Shown here one piece after another: positions 38,877 through 51,007 of a DNA stretch of 64,000 nt. This DNA comes from Linanthus parryae (Eukaryota; Streptophyta; Magnoliopsida; Ericales; Polemoniaceae): assembly GCA_023055425.1 (NCBI GenBank), contig JALGPY010000001.1, positions 137,851,368 to 137,915,367 of the forward strand. The letters run 5' to 3'. The notes beneath the pieces were generated by a model. The model saw nothing but the letters and a program-made list of their open reading frames with translations. It was not told the origin of the DNA and searched no databases. The stretch's first letter is position 1. Every line of letters starts with the position of its first letter. The position numbers and the translations under genes were made by a program.

Positions 38877-40515
38877 ATGGCCCTCCAGTGCCCAATGAAG
38901 CTATTGTCCTGGAATTGTCAAGGTGCAGGCAGAGCCTTGATAATTCGTCAATTCAAGAAGATTTCTAATCTTTACTCTCCTGATGTGATCTTTCTTTGTG
39001 AAACTAAGAAGAAAATCCATTTCTTATGGAGGAAATATAGTAATTATGGGAGAAAAAAACAGCTTATGGATTGATCCTCAAGGTTTTTCTGGTGGCCTGG
39101 GTGTAATCTGGTCCAAGGATGTAAGTCTTAAGGTTTTGAAATTCAGTTATTTCTTTATCCAAGTTAAATTTGGTACCAGCAGCTCATTGTGGCATCATGT
39201 TTTTGTTTATTTGAGCACCAATGATGCCTTGAGGCATTCACAGTTCAGCTTATTAAGAACTTACTTGGACAATCTAGGTGATATGTTTGTCATATGGGGA
39301 GACTTCAACGATATAGCAGACCCAGCTGAGAAAAGAGGAGGCTCTGAAAGAAGCATGTATTCTTGTACTCCTTTGCTCGAATTTATCAAGGATTGTAATT
39401 TGGTTGGTCTGGGGTTCAAAGGATACCCTTTCACTTGGTGGAACAGGAGGGCGGGTCATTATAGCATTGAAGAAAGACACGATAGAGCTTTGTGTTCCGT
39501 TAAATGGAGTAGCTATTTCAAAGATGCTGTGTTAGAACATGTCTCCTGTTCTAGATCAGATCATATGGCACTATTTCTTAACACTGAACCAGCTCCTATA
39601 AAGAAGTACTTCAGACCATTTAGGTTTGATCCTCTCTGGGTCAGCCAAGAAGGCAATGTAGAAGTTGTGTCTGATGCTTGGAATGCGAAAATTAAGGGGG
39701 TTAAAATGTTTCAGGTCAAGAATAAACTCAAGAGCTGCAGACAGAAGTTGAGACAATGGGGGAAGAAATTCGGAAAAGGGCTAAATGCAGCAATAAAGGA
39801 GAAAGAAGAGGAAGTAAAAGCTTTAAAGGAAGCTGGTATTAAGGCAGACACATCACTGCTTCACAAGCTTGAGCTAGAGTTGAACTCATTATGGGCTGAT
39901 GAAGAATTATATTGGAAGCAAAAATCAAGAATTGATTGGCTTGATGCGGGTGATCAAAATACATCATTCTTTCATGCTTCTGTGGCTCAAAGAAGGAAGT
40001 GGAACTCAATATCTGGAATTTTCGATGATGAAGGGAATTGGTGTACCAGCAAGGAGGGTATTGAGAACTCATTCCGTTCCTATTACTCTAAGCTCTTTAG
40101 TGCAGATCAAAAGGAGGATCCATGGCCTGTAATAGTGAATGTCAAAAGAATGGTTACAGCAGAGATGAATGAGACTATAACTAAGGCAGTCAATGATGAA
40201 GAAATCAAGGAAGTCTGTTTCACGCTTAATCCAGATAAAGCTCCGGGCTACGACGAGTTTACAGCCAGGTTTTTTCAAAATTATTGGAGTATTGTTGGGA
40301 AAGATAGTTGTGATGCGGTCAAGGACTTCTTCAAGACAGGCAAGATTTTAAGGAGCATCAACATCACACATATCACACTTATTCCCAAGGTACACTCCCC
40401 CTTATATGTAAAGGATTTCAGGCCGATTAGCTTGTGCACTACTCTTTATAATATTTTGGCAAAAACACTTGCTAATAGACTTAGAAAAGTCATTGATGAA
40501 CTGATCTCAGATTGA
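38877..40515 (+). pseudogene. LINE ORF2: endonuclease and RT N-terminal part
   Basis: Frame 38877-39074 starts with KLLSWNCQGAGRA and VIFLCETK (endonuclease N-terminus). A shift near 39050 moves it to the frame ending at 40515. That frame holds WGDFNDIADP, the SRSDHMALF block, the linker with GDQNTSFFHASVAQRRKWN, and RT fingers (NPDKAPGYDEFTARF, DFRPISLCTTLYN). A stop at 40513-40515 (ISD*) interrupts the RT. Confidence 0.9.
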
Positions 40516-41372
40516 ATAAGTGCTTTTGTGAGCAACATGCTAATTTCTGACAATATTTTAATTGCTCAAGAACTGATTCATTGGATCAAAATAAAAGGAA
40601 GGGGAATGAGGGATGAACGACGCTTAAATTGGACATGCTCAAAGCATTTGATAGAGTAAGATGGGATTATTTGGAGATGATAATGAAGAGAATGGGATTC
40701 TGCAAAAGATGGTTAGATGGATCATGGAGTGTATCACTTCTGTAAGTTTTAAACTTAATGGGAATGGTGAATTGGGAAATTTTATTAATCCTCAACGGGG
40801 AATCAGACAAGGAGATCCATTGTCTCCTTACTTATTTGTCTTGTGTGCAGAGGGGTTGACAACCACTTTAAATTACTTTGAGTCTAGAAATTGGTTCTCG
40901 GGTGTCAAGATTTCTAGATATTGCCCTCCTGTGAATCACTTACTATTTGCTGATGAATCGATTTTGTTTTGCAAGGCAACAGTAGCTGACTGCAGTGCTG
41001 TGAACAAAGTTCTTGAGCTTTATGAAAAAGCATCTGGCCAGACTGTCAATAGAGAAAAATCTCACTGCCTATTCAGCCCCAACACAAGTTTGCTTCTCAA
41101 AAACTTTCTGTGACAGTTTTTGGGAATTAGAAAGGAGCTGAACAACTGTAACTATCTAGGATTGCCTGTAATTATTGGTAGATCCAAAGTGCAAACCTTG
41201 AATTTTATAAAAGAAAGGGTGAAGTCAAGATTATCAGGGTGGAAGGAATCTCTTCTCAGTCCTGCGGGGAGGGAGGTATTGATCAAATCAGTCTTGTCTT
41301 CTTTGCCGACTCATGCAGTGACATGCTTCATCTTTCCTAAGAAGGTATATGAGGAACTTACTTATGTGATCT
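40516..41372 (+). pseudogene. LINE ORF2: RT palm and thumb, with altered catalytic box
   Basis: After the stop at 40515 and shifts near 40620-40660, frame 40661-41113 contains RGIRQGDPLSPYLF and the catalytic box LLFADESILF. The usual FADD has Glu in place of the second Asp. A further stop follows NFL. Frame 41120-41372 continues the thumb (NCNYLGLPVIIGRSK, SPAGREVLIKSVLSSLP) and is cut by the CACTA element. Confidence 0.85.
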
Positions 41373-41596
41373 CACTACAGGAAATTTTGACAAAAACGGC
41401 ACCCAAAAAGCGCCCTATAAAGCTCCAAAACCGCCGTTTGTGGTACTTACGGCGGTTAAAACGGCGCTTACACAACAGTCGTTTAGCTAACTGTCGTATA
41501 TGGTGAACGGCGCTTGTAAGCGCCGTAAGCCTTAACGGCGCTGCGCAAACCGCCGATGTTAGTAACTGCGCTTGGTAATAAACCGCCCTGTCCATA

Positions 41597-41643
<47 letters not shown>

Positions 41644-42572
41644 TCTGTAAAACATTTTTTTCTATTTTTGTTTTATTATATGTATATACATATGTTTGAC
41701 ATTTCAACTGTAGGAAAAATTACGCCAGTACTAGTATTTTTTATCAAAAAAGATAATATTTCTTATCAAAAAAGATGTGTGCAAGTGTTTTAGGAGATGA
41801 ACAAACCCGGAGCATTGGAGATATTCAATATCGATCTGGGTACAAAAAATCCAGATCTTCAAAGATTAAAACCAGAAAAGAGAGATGGGAAGGTGAGAGA
41901 AGAGGGTGGGGGGATTCAGATCCGGTGAGAACGCAAAAAGATAGAGAGAGAGAGAGGGACTTCAGATCTAGTGAGAGGGGGAGAACGACGGTGACGGAAA
42001 GAGAGGGGAAGCAGAGTGAGAGGCGACTGGCGATGGTTGCGTCGTTCTGGGTTGCGGGTGAACATCACCGCTGCTGCGGCTACTGTTGTTGCTTCCGGGT
42101 CCGTCCAGGCAAAGATGAGACAAGTTGAGAGATGGCGTTTTGAGATTTGAAGCATCCATTGGAGAGAGAGAGAGTGAGAGGAAGAGAGGTGTCGGCTGTG
42201 GAGAGTACTGGGTGTGATTTGAGGGAAAGAAAAAGATAGGATGAGTTTTTATAGGGGTAGGGTTTCAATCAACGGTGGACATTAAATCTGAAATAAAAAA
42301 GAAGAGAGCGGCGCTTTCTTAGAGAGCACCGTTAACATTAACGGTGTTTCTTCATCTCTCGCCGTTAATAATAACGGTGCTTCCTGGAAAACAGCCTTAT
42401 CATTATTGTAAACGACGCTTCCTACGTATCCGCCGTATTTTAGATCATATGTACGGCGTTTTATTAGAAACCGCCGTAAATTACGGCGATTTTTGAAAAA
42501 CCGCCGTTAGTTTATTCTAAAAACGGCGGGGCCTATGTAAAAGCGCCTTGAAAGACAGTTTTTCTAGTAGTG
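41373..42572. mobile_element. Non-autonomous CACTA (En/Spm) transposon, 1.2 kb
   Basis: Starts CACTACAGGAAATTTTGAC and ends (reverse complement) CACTACTAGAAAAACTGTC. TCT flanks both ends (41370-41372 and 42573-42575), the 3-bp duplication expected of CACTA elements. The subterminal ~200 bp on each side are full of direct and inverted GCCGTT/AACGGC/GGCGCTT motifs, as in CACTA elements that bind a transposase. There is an (ATT)n tract at 41599-41640. No transposase, so it depends on a partner. Confidence 0.92.
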
Positions 42573-43194
42573 TCTCCAACTTCTATTGGGGTGGAAGTGC
42601 AATTGAAGAGAGAAGAATTCACTGGAGAAGTTGGAATCACCTATGTAAAGAGAAATCAAAAGGGGGTCTTGGATTCAAGAATTTCCATTTATTCAATCTC
42701 TCCCTTCTTGCAAAACAAGCGTGGAGATTAATGAATGGTAAACCCTCTCTGTTTAAAAAGATTTTCAAGGGGAAGTTCTTCCATAATAGCAGCTTCTGGA
42801 ATGCAAAAGTCCCAAAAGGCTGTTCTTGGGCTTGGAGAAGCTTAGTGGAGGGTCGAAATGTAATTCATAAAGGTTTCAGGTGGTCTATTGGGAATGGTAA
42901 AATGGTGAAAATTTGGGAAGACCCTTGGATTCCTAGAGAAGACAGTTTCATGATTAAGTCGCCAAAAAGGGACAATGTTAATTTCAAGTTTGTTGTAGAC
43001 ATTCTGGACAGTTCAGCAAGAGAGTGGAAATCTGATCTAGTCAAAGAATTGTTGAGGAGGAGGAAGCCAAGATTGTTCTCTCAATACCTCTGGGATCTGG
43101 TCGTTGTGAAGATAGGAGAGTGTGGCACTTCTCTGCAAATGGAGAAATTACGGTAAGATCAGTGTATAATATGGTTCTCAACTCTTTGATTGCA
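42573..43194 (+). pseudogene. LINE ORF2: segment between the CACTA and the solo LTR
   Basis: Frame resumes the ORF2 sequence (VSNFYWGGSAIEERRIHW, KGGLGFKNFHLFNLSLL, WSIGNGKMVKIWEDPWIP). Near 43120 it shifts into the frame reading VWHFSANGEITVRSVYNMVL, then is cut at 43194 by the LTR insertion. Confidence 0.85.
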
Positions 43195-44653
43195 TGCAAC
43201 AACCCCCTTATCCGGCTCGGACAAGACCGGGAGGGCGATGCTAAAAGTAACGGCGAAAATCAAAAGCATAACATCCCACTTATTCATTACATAACCTTAA
43301 ACATCCAAAAAGTCTTTAGTTATTACATAAGTCTTTCCAAAACTACTGCATAAGGGTGAACTAGCCAGCTACATCACTACTCGTGCTGATAACCGTCTAC
43401 GTGAGTCCCGTACCCTGCTATGCCATAGTCCTCAGCAGGTAAGCCTGCGGTAGGAAGGAAACAGGAACCGCAGTTTCAAAGTCAGTACAAAAGACTGAGT
43501 AAGCGACACACAAGCATGTAAAACAGATGAAGAATGAATATCTTTTCTTTTGCACTAACTCATAACAGGAAATGAATATCAGGAATATAAATAACTTCTA
43601 AGAAACAAAAGCTCAGCTGAAACTGCTCTTCTTTATTAAACTTATTTCTTTTATAATATCCAAAACTCAGAAAAGCTGTATTATTAATCTGTGTTGATAC
43701 GGGGAAGATCTACTATACTATCACTAGCAGCCATGACCTTAAGTGCCGGCACCCCCCTGAGACTCCTCGCGGCCAGAGAGGTGAGTACATGGAGCGACCC
43801 GGCAAGTTGCGACCGGGTTAAAATAAGCGGGACGAGTGAACGAAGTCAACACGACCAATCTAGATAAAAGCAATCGCAACGATCCCCGCACAACTTTTTC
43901 CACTTTGCTTAATTATGCATTAATGTTATTCGTGTGACAGTATTAAACAGAACAACCTCTGAAAATATAAGAATGTCACAATTTGAAAATAAACAACAAA
44001 TATTTTGAGACGAATATAAAAGTTAAAACGAGACACGAAAGGAACTAGGCTCGCAAGACTTGGCATGTTCACTTACCTTACTTTCCGTAGCAAAAGCGCG
44101 TCCTAGCAGTGGCTCGGGCCTACAAAGACGTCACCTACACATCGTGTCTTCTACGTCAATACGTATTCAAATAAAATGCTATGATTTCTAGGATGTATTT
44201 TCTTTATATCAACCCAAACCCCGCTATTTAAATTTCTATCATTTTATTATTCTAGTTATAATTTTCTATAAACGAAACAACACATTTATTTTTAAACTAT
44301 GATTATTATTATCATTATTATTATTGTTTAAAAGTGACTAATTAGATTAAAATATGAGCTAAAGATGAAATTATACTTAAGAACTATTTATAACGACAAA
44401 TGATTTTTCGACTATTATGTTTTTAGAAAAACTTTATTCGATACTATAATATTTAGAATTAGTGAAAAGTCTAATTTTACAAGTTTGCAACCAATTTTAT
44501 AAGCTAAGTGATTAAACATTGTTTATTACAAGTTTTTAACAAAAACGTTTCTATTCTAATTTTTTAACAACCCGTTTACAATTTCTTCAACCGAATAAAT
44601 TTTTCGAGACGAGAACAAAAGCTACTATTTTTAGAAATCATTGTTAACACAAA

Positions 44654-44709
<56 letters not shown>
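44654..44709 (+). repeat. (ATT)n microsatellite within the solo LTR
   Basis: Nearly uninterrupted ATT/TTA units. Confidence 0.95.
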
Positions 44710-44714
<5 letters not shown>

Positions 44715-45315
44715 AAAAGTGTGTAGTTTAATTATATAAACCCTAATTTATATTAAAAATCAACAATTACCCTAACTTATTTCAAAACAGTTATGTTAAA
44801 AGACACTAGTCCACCTTCTAATTTCTGAAAATACAAAACAACCCCCCCCCCCCCATGTCATGTTATAACATTTCTGAAACATACACTTTAACCCCCTTTT
44901 TAACAACCAACTCAATTTAGCTCTTCTAATCATGAATCTAGCTATCAAGTTTTGATTTTGATTACGTATAACAACTAAACAGAGAGGGTAGAACGTACCT
45001 AGGCCAAAAATGGCCAGAAACCGTGAAGATATGAGTCGGGTCGAAGTCTCAAGTCGAAGTCGCCGGAGTTGAAGCTCACCCGCCGGCTTTAATGGCTTCT
45101 TTGGCCGGTTCTGAGCTTGCTGCTGACCTAGTCGAGGCCTTAGGAGCCTAATGGAAGCGCTGGAAGGTCTGGGTGGCACTTGAGCACCTCGTCGGAGCTT
45201 GGCCGGAGAGTTGGCCGGTTTTAATGGAGGTTGACGGTGGCGGCAGTGGCTTCTGCTACTGCTGCTTCTTCGCCATTGTTTCGGGGCAGTGGATGGAGTG
45301 CAGAGAGGCAGAGAA

Positions 45316-45352
<37 letters not shown>
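45316..45352 (+). repeat. (GA)n microsatellite within the solo LTR
   Basis: About eighteen GA units. Confidence 0.95.
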
Positions 45353-45358
<6 letters not shown>

Positions 45359-46042
45359 CCCGAGCAGTGGGTTTGCTCGAGCTTCTTGCCGCCGGAAGTA
45401 ATGGTGGCAGCGGTGGAGGGGTGGCTGCTGCCACTCTTCTTCTGATGTTGCTGTTTGTTTCTAGAAGCAGGGAGTAACAGAGAGGGAGAGAGTTGAGTGG
45501 TGGTGGTGGGTTTGCCGAAGCTACAACGACAACAATGGTGGTGATGATGATGTGGATGGGGAAGAGGGAGGTGGTGGCTGCTGGTGCTGTGAGGAGGTGG
45601 TGGCTGCTGGTGAGGTTCTTAAATAGACATATTTTCTTGGTGGGCAAGTACTTGAGGGCGGTGGTGAAACCTCCCGAAGGAGTTGGGGCGACTGTGAAGG
45701 TTGGAGGCGGTGTCGTTGTTTTGCTGTGAAGAAAAGACTTGGTGAAGATGGGAGAGTGGGAGTAGTTGTAGTGTGTGGGTGGAGTACTATTACTTATAGT
45801 GATTGAGTGTTACAAGCTCACCTAGTCTCGCGGTGGTCGGGTACGCGTTAAAACTATAATTTTAACTAAATTTACGAAACGTCAACGTATTAATTCACGA
45901 TTGTTAATCTACTAATTATTCTAAAATTTTCTGCAAATAAAACTCAAAAATCTATTCAAACATTATTTTGTCAATAAAATTATTATTATGCTACTATATT
46001 GACCATTTTACCCCTGCTAATTAAACGGGGTATTACATTGCA

Positions 46043-47018
46043 AAAAAGCAGCTAACATCTTCTATTGGTGGTCCTGGTGAATGTAGTTTCGATAATGGTC
46101 TGATTTCGAATACTATCTGGAGTCTCAAAGTGCAGCCTAAGGTTAGAATGTTTTTGTGGAAAATGCTAAATGGGTGCGTTGCCGTGGCTGCTGCTTTGAA
46201 GGGCAGGGGATGTAGAAACATTGATGAAATTTGTCCATGTTGTGGTGAAGAGATGGAAACGCAGTTACATGCGATGGTTAATTGCTGCATTGCTAAGCAA
46301 GTGTGGCGATTATCTCCAATTAGGAGTGTTTTTAATATTGATTTTGCAGGCTCTTTCCAGGAGTGGTGGAGTATTATTGTTGATTTTCACCAGAAGGCTG
46401 ATGATAAACTGATAGCCTTTGGAATTATTGCACAGACATGTTGGGAATTGTGGAAAGCCATGTGCGATTGGTTATTCAACCAATTAAAATGGTCCCCTCT
46501 CCAGATCTCAGAGAAAGCTTTGCAAAAATTCTATGAATATGATAGAGCTCAAGGTTTGTTAAAACTACAATCACCCCCTCCAGATTGTACTTCCAATGAT
46601 ATGCATAATTTATGGGAGATGGAATTACATTGTGATGCTGCTGTTGACAAGTTCAGGAAAGGAGGTGGTATTGGCATTGCTATAGTAGCTGATTCATTGA
46701 TGATTGAGGAGATTGCAATCCCAGTACCCTTCATTACTAATCCCCTTATTTTGGAATGTATGGCTATTAGGAAGGTTGTTGATTGCTGAAGAAAAGGGGT
46801 ACAAGAAGATAAAAATCCAGTCAGACTCCAAAATTGCAATTGACTTCATCAACTCAAATTCTGGAAACTGTCTCACAGATGCATTCCCAGTTTTATTGGA
46901 TTGTAAGAATTTAACTTTATCCTTTGAGGTTTGTGTTTTTTCTTTTGTCAAAAGAGATTCCAATTGGCTAGCTCATTTATGTGCTAAGAGAGCAGCCTCT
47001 TTGTTGTATGTTCCTTGA
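46043..47018 (+). pseudogene. LINE ORF2: zf-RVT and RNase H
   Basis: Frame 46130-46789 has a zf-RVT (QPKVRMFLWKMLNGCVAV, CPCCGEEMETQLHAMVNC) and the first RNase H strand (LHCDAAVDKFRKGGGIGI). A frameshift near 46780 moves the remainder to the frame ending at 47018, with IKIQSDSKIAIDF and VKRDSNWLAHLCAKRA. All RVT_3 landmarks are recognisable across the two frames. Confidence 0.85.
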
Positions 47019-47391
47019 TCTGTTTGTGGCTGTGATAGCCCTGTAATGAAATTGCTTAAGTTTTCGAAAAAAAAAGAGTGCAAATGGGTGGTCTTGCAGC
47101 TTATGAAAGTTATGATTTAATGTGAACCTGTTTGTTCATAGGCTGCGAATTCCCTGCATATTCCAAGTTTAACGGCCAAAGATAACAGAGTTGCGCATCT
47201 TCCATGTAGCCCTAAGAAACGACAATACTGTGAGGAGAGATGTTTCATTAGAGTTAATTAAATGGTGAAGCCAATAAGTGAAAAGGGTGGTTCGAGCGGG
47301 ATGGGTGGAAAGTGCCCAATGATGGGAGACAATAGGACAAGAGAGAATAATGGTCAAGTGTTTATGGGGAGGAGCGACAGAGAGTCATTTT

Positions 47392-47531
47392 AGATGGGTA
47401 AAAATGAAAGGAAAAAGAAGTAGGTACGTATGATATTGTACAATTTTGGGACGTCATCTTTATTTCCCCACCAAATTGCGGATTTCGTTCATTCAAGAAA
47501 TGGTACAAGGCTATCACATCTATCAGAAACA
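47392..47531 (+). repeat. Segmental duplication copy A (3' part)
   Basis: Continues copy A after the nested LINEs and aligns with 51570-51722 (GAAGTAGGT, TTTGGGACGTCA, ATTCAAGAAATGGTA). TGGTA at 47501-47505 is the uninterrupted form of the site at which the outer copia element entered copy B. Confidence 0.8.
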
Positions 47532-48739
47532 CTCCCTCTGTTTCGCCACATTCTTCAAAATTTCCATTTTGGGCGTTTCGCCAGATTCTTCAAAATTTCC
47601 AGAATTAGAAACTTTGAAAATGACAAAATACAACTATACCCTTCATGAGAAAAACACAAATACATTATTAATTGGGCATAAGTAATCAGAATTACCACTA
47701 CATCTACTAATTGAACCCATCTTACCCAACAGCCCAATTCACCAAACTAACATAACCCTAATTCTAACCCACCACTTCCCTTATCCACTTCTCTTATGTT
47801 CTTGACCTCTCAACAGCCGCAAGAGAGAGAGAAGCAGAGGAGAAAGAGAAAGAGAGGGTGAGAGAGAGAGAGAGACGGAGGCAGAGGAGAAAGAAAGGGT
47901 GAGGGATCTGAGAAATCGAAGAAACAAATCGAAGAACTTGAAGGGTTCGATGGCGGTGAGGCGGTGGAAGCGACGGTGGTTCGAACTGAGTTTGCTTCGA
48001 TGGCGATGAGGCGTTCTTCACCAGACGGTGTAGGCGACGGTGATGCTTCGATGACGGTGAAGCGACGGTGATGCTTCGATGGTGGTGAAGCGACCCGATC
48101 TGTTCATCACCCGATCTGTTCAACTATACCCAGGCGTTTTTGTTCTTCTTTTTCTTGTTCTTGATCTGTTCATCACCCGATCTGTTCTTTTTCTTGTTCT
48201 TCTTCTTCTTGATCTGTTCATCACCCGATCTGGTCAGAAGCCTTCTTCTTCTTCTTGATCTGTTCTTGTTTCTTCTCCATAGCAAATTTGTTCTTTCTTC
48301 TTCTTTTTCTTCTTCTTCCTCTTGATCTGTTCTTGTTTCTTGTCTCTTCTTTCTTCTCTATAGCAGAACCGTTCTTTCTTCTTCTTTTTCTTCATCTTCT
48401 CTTTTTTTTCGTCAATCTGTAAATTCAAGATTTGATCTGGTGTTTGATGTAATTGGTTGCTGAAAATTACAGAAGATTGTTGTATTTTGAAATTATTGAC
48501 AGATTAGTTCAACATCTTCTATTTTGTTCTTCTTCTTCTTGATCTGGTCTTGTTGAAGTTGTGTTGTTGTTCTTGTTAATTTGGTGTTAATGTTGTTCTT
48601 CTCAGAAATGAGAGAGAGAGAGAAAGGGATGAAAATAGTGTAGAATTAATGAAATGAGTAGGGGCAATAAAGTCAATATGACACTTTTCTTAATTCTTGT
48701 GCCAAAACTTTTTTGAAGTATCTGATGAAACAGAGGAAG
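47532..48739. mobile_element. Stowaway/mariner-like non-autonomous element, ~1.2 kb
   Basis: Left end CTCCCTCTGTTTCGCCACAT; right end in reverse complement CTTCCTCTGTTTCATCAGAT, with inverted similarity of about 25 of 30 bases. TA follows on the right; the left flank is CA, so the duplication has mutated or the boundary is off by a base. Interior: GA-rich and CTT-rich low complexity, with a repeated GATCTGTTCATCACCCGATC unit (48100-48240). No transposase. Confidence 0.65.
48100..48270 (+). repeat. Short tandem-like repeats of GATCTGTTCATCACCCGATC
   Basis: Several copies separated by TTCTT runs, inside the Stowaway-like element. Confidence 0.75.
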
Positions 48740-48781
48740 TACAAGGCTAATTAGGTCAATGACTAAAACAACCACATAACT

Positions 48782-48818
48782 CAAAGGCAACATTCGCTTT
48801 TCGTGAAAGTTGCCTTTG
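48782..48818 (+). repeat. Perfect 10-bp stem hairpin near the start of copy B
   Basis: CAAAGGCAAC (48782-48791), a 17-base loop and GTTGCCTTTG (48809-48818). It ends 10 bp before similarity to copy A begins at 48829. Confidence 0.8.
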
Positions 48819-49898
48819 AGGTGGGCAAACGGCTGAGATGTGGACAAAGGGCCGGCGAAGCTATTTTGTTTCGGATCTTGAGTGAGAGTTGTGTGATAAT
48901 GGGAATGGACGGCTGTGATTGTATTGGGATTTTACTCTTTCTTTTCTCTTTTCGTTGACTAGAGGTGGATCTCCGTGTACGAATTTGTTTTCGCTTTTCA
49001 GAATGGTTGTTTTCCAGGTTGTTTCTCGTTGGGGGGTGATCTTAAATGATGGGCGTTAATGCAATGAAGACATCTTTGTAGGTGTAAAAATGTAATTTCA
49101 GGGGTGAAACTCGTTATTACCCAGCGGGTAAAAGATAATTTCTCCCCCTCGAGTTCGATGCAGATACAGTTTTACTCCTTCCAGTTTGATGAATGATACT
49201 TTTGCCCCTTTTGTCTGTCAAATTTCGAAATATTAACACTTTCCAATTGTGACATCATTACTCGTGAGTCTGGGTGCAGATGTCAATCACCATAGTAGTT
49301 TCATGGAAATTTGCTCTCTTAGAATGTGATATGAGACTGTAGGAGGGTCGACGTGTCTTAAAATTTGGAATATGAAACGAGTTGAAGTGTCATTTCGCAA
49401 ACAAAAAGGGGTCAAAGTGTCTATATATAAAACTTGAGGGGTGAAGGTGTCTTTTATCTTATTCCAGCATATGACAAGGGTCTAGCTATGTAATGATGAA
49501 TTAAGTGATAAATAGATTGAATTTTGAATTTTAATATGACATGTTTGGATAACCGGGGATAGATTTTGATTAAGTGATACATGAAATATCTTATTCCGAA
49601 GAATGAGTAAGCAACTTCCTAAAAAAAAATGCATAAGATTCGCAATATTGTAAAAGGTAAAATACACTTTCACCCCTTATAGTTTGATAGAAAGACATTT
49701 CCCCCCTTTTATATTGGAAAATGGCACTTCCATTCCTTCGTGCCATACATTATGACATTGTTAGTTTGGAATTGGGATCAGTCACTAAAACTAGTTTCTG
49801 GGACAATTTTGGCCTGTATATTATGCAAGATGTAGGAGTTGTTCAAGGGAGCTTTGTCTCCAGAACTACTTTTTGTGACGTCCCAGTCCCCATACTAA

Positions 49899-50301
49899 GT
49901 GCATGTTTGGTATCGCTGATTTTAATCTAATTTGATTAAAATCGACATCTTTTCAACAATCTTGTTTGTTATGCCTGCAGATTTTAATTTGATAATCTGC
50001 AGATTAAACTAATCTTTGTGCAATTGTAAAATCCCCAAAACTGGGGATTATGCAGCTTGAAATCTATAAAAAAAAATAATTTTAATTTTTTTTTACATTA
50101 GCATAATAACAGTTTAGTTATAAATATGCGTATTCAATTGCTTGACTTTAGAACTCTTTAAATTTTGTCAAATGGATCAAGTTAGTGATATATAATTTCA
50201 GCTCATGCCAAACAGATTGTGATTATCAGCTAAGTTGGATTTTTTTTTCCAGATTATTTTCAGCTAATTATTGTGATTTTCAGCTGGTACCAAATAGACT
50301 C
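49899..50301. mobile_element. Tourist/PIF-Harbinger-like MITE, 403 bp
   Basis: TAA on both sides (49896-49898 and 50302-50304). Ends GTGCATGTTTGGTATC and, in reverse complement, GAGTCTATTTGGTACC. Copy A has a single TAA at the matching site (35255-35257) and no insert, so it provides the empty site. Same family as 30637-31034, in opposite orientation. Confidence 0.85.
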
Positions 50302-51007
50302 TAATAACTTCACAACATAGAGTATAAGTTACTTGAAGTTCGGCATACTGAAGAGGTGAAAGCGTCCTTTCCCAAACTTGAAGAGCGAAAGTGTCCTTTA
50401 GTCAAACCAAAGGGGGTGAAAGGGTTGTTTACAGTACTGCAAATGAACAACAACAGGTAGGTTCATTTTCAAAACTGCAAGAGGTGAAAGTGTCTTTATG
50501 TCAAACTTGAGGGGGTGAAAGTGTCTTTTACCCTTTCGGTGAACTCAACAGGCACATGCAGTGTCATTTTCACGTCAAACGGGTCATAGTTGACAAATTT
50601 GATCACTTTCCAACTGGTAATGTAGGTGATTTAAAAGGAAAAAGACCATATCATTCTATCCATTCAATTATTTTGTTCAAGTTGGGTGGCCTTACAACTT
50701 AAAAAGTGCATACATCTGTTTGATAGGTCACTCTTAATTCACGTTGAAAGTTGTAGCAATGTGGTTTCTGGAACAAAGCTAAATCGATCATATCAAATAA
50801 TGAGCATAATTAATTGACACGTGATGTTCCAATTTTTGTTACGTCACATCTATTTTTGCACCTTTTGAACTTTTACCATTATTCACTGAGTTACTTTGTC
50901 CTGATAATTTGGATAGTAAAATTTTGCAATTTTTAGTTTATTTTTTCGAAGTGTTGTAAAGTAACTCTTATTCTACAAGACAATAAAAAAATTATCGAAA
51001 AATTGTA

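Larger units (their letters stand above)
43195..46037 (-). mobile_element. Solo LTR, ~2.84 kb, Ty3/gypsy (Tekay/Del-like) in a LINE
   Basis: TTGCA occurs at 43190-43194 and 46038-46042. The ends are TGCAACAACCCCC and, on the plus strand, GGGGTATTACA. Read from the minus strand the element starts TGTAATACCCCG, a start typical of long Tekay/Del LTRs. Its length suits those LTRs. No gag/pol is present. It contains (ATT)n at 44654-44709, a C run at 44841-44854 and (GA)n at 45316-45352. The only long frame, 45647-44796 (minus), is low-complexity and not credible as a gene. Confidence 0.8.
37024..47074 (+). mobile_element. Full-length plus-strand L1-type LINE with two nested insertions
   Basis: A 15-bp target duplication AGAGTGCAAATGGGT lies at 37009-37023 and 47075-47089, and the element ends in a short poly(A) at 47067-47075. 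Subtracting the CACTA element (41373-42572) and the solo LTR (43195-46037) with their duplications leaves about 6.0 kb, the expected full length. ORF1, endonuclease, RT, zf-RVT and RNase H are all present but broken by frameshifts, stops and the two insertions. Confidence 0.9.
36394..47375 (-). mobile_element. 5'-truncated minus-strand LINE, opened by a later LINE
   Basis: Two pieces, 47375-47090 and 37008-36394, total ~0.9 kb. The first encodes a zf-RVT end (TYWLHHLINSNETS, KMRNSVIFGR). The second encodes an RNase H piece (AELLAILY-like, IIIYIDSLMAFN) and the typical LINE 3' end TATCAATGAATTTCTTACC followed by a short A run (T run at 36390-36397 on plus). A near-perfect 16-bp duplication (GACA[A/G]AGAGTCATTTT) flanks it at 36378-36393 and 47376-47391. 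It was 5'-truncated at integration. Confidence 0.8.

Noticed and set aside
41775..42128. A basic, Arg-rich 117-aa frame in the CACTA element
   Set aside because: GA-rich low-complexity sequence in a non-autonomous element; no transposase motif.
44796..45647. A 283-aa minus-strand frame rich in Pro, Ser and Leu runs
   Set aside because: It lies inside the long solo LTR across a (GA)n microsatellite and a C run; the composition comes from simple repeats and there is no domain.
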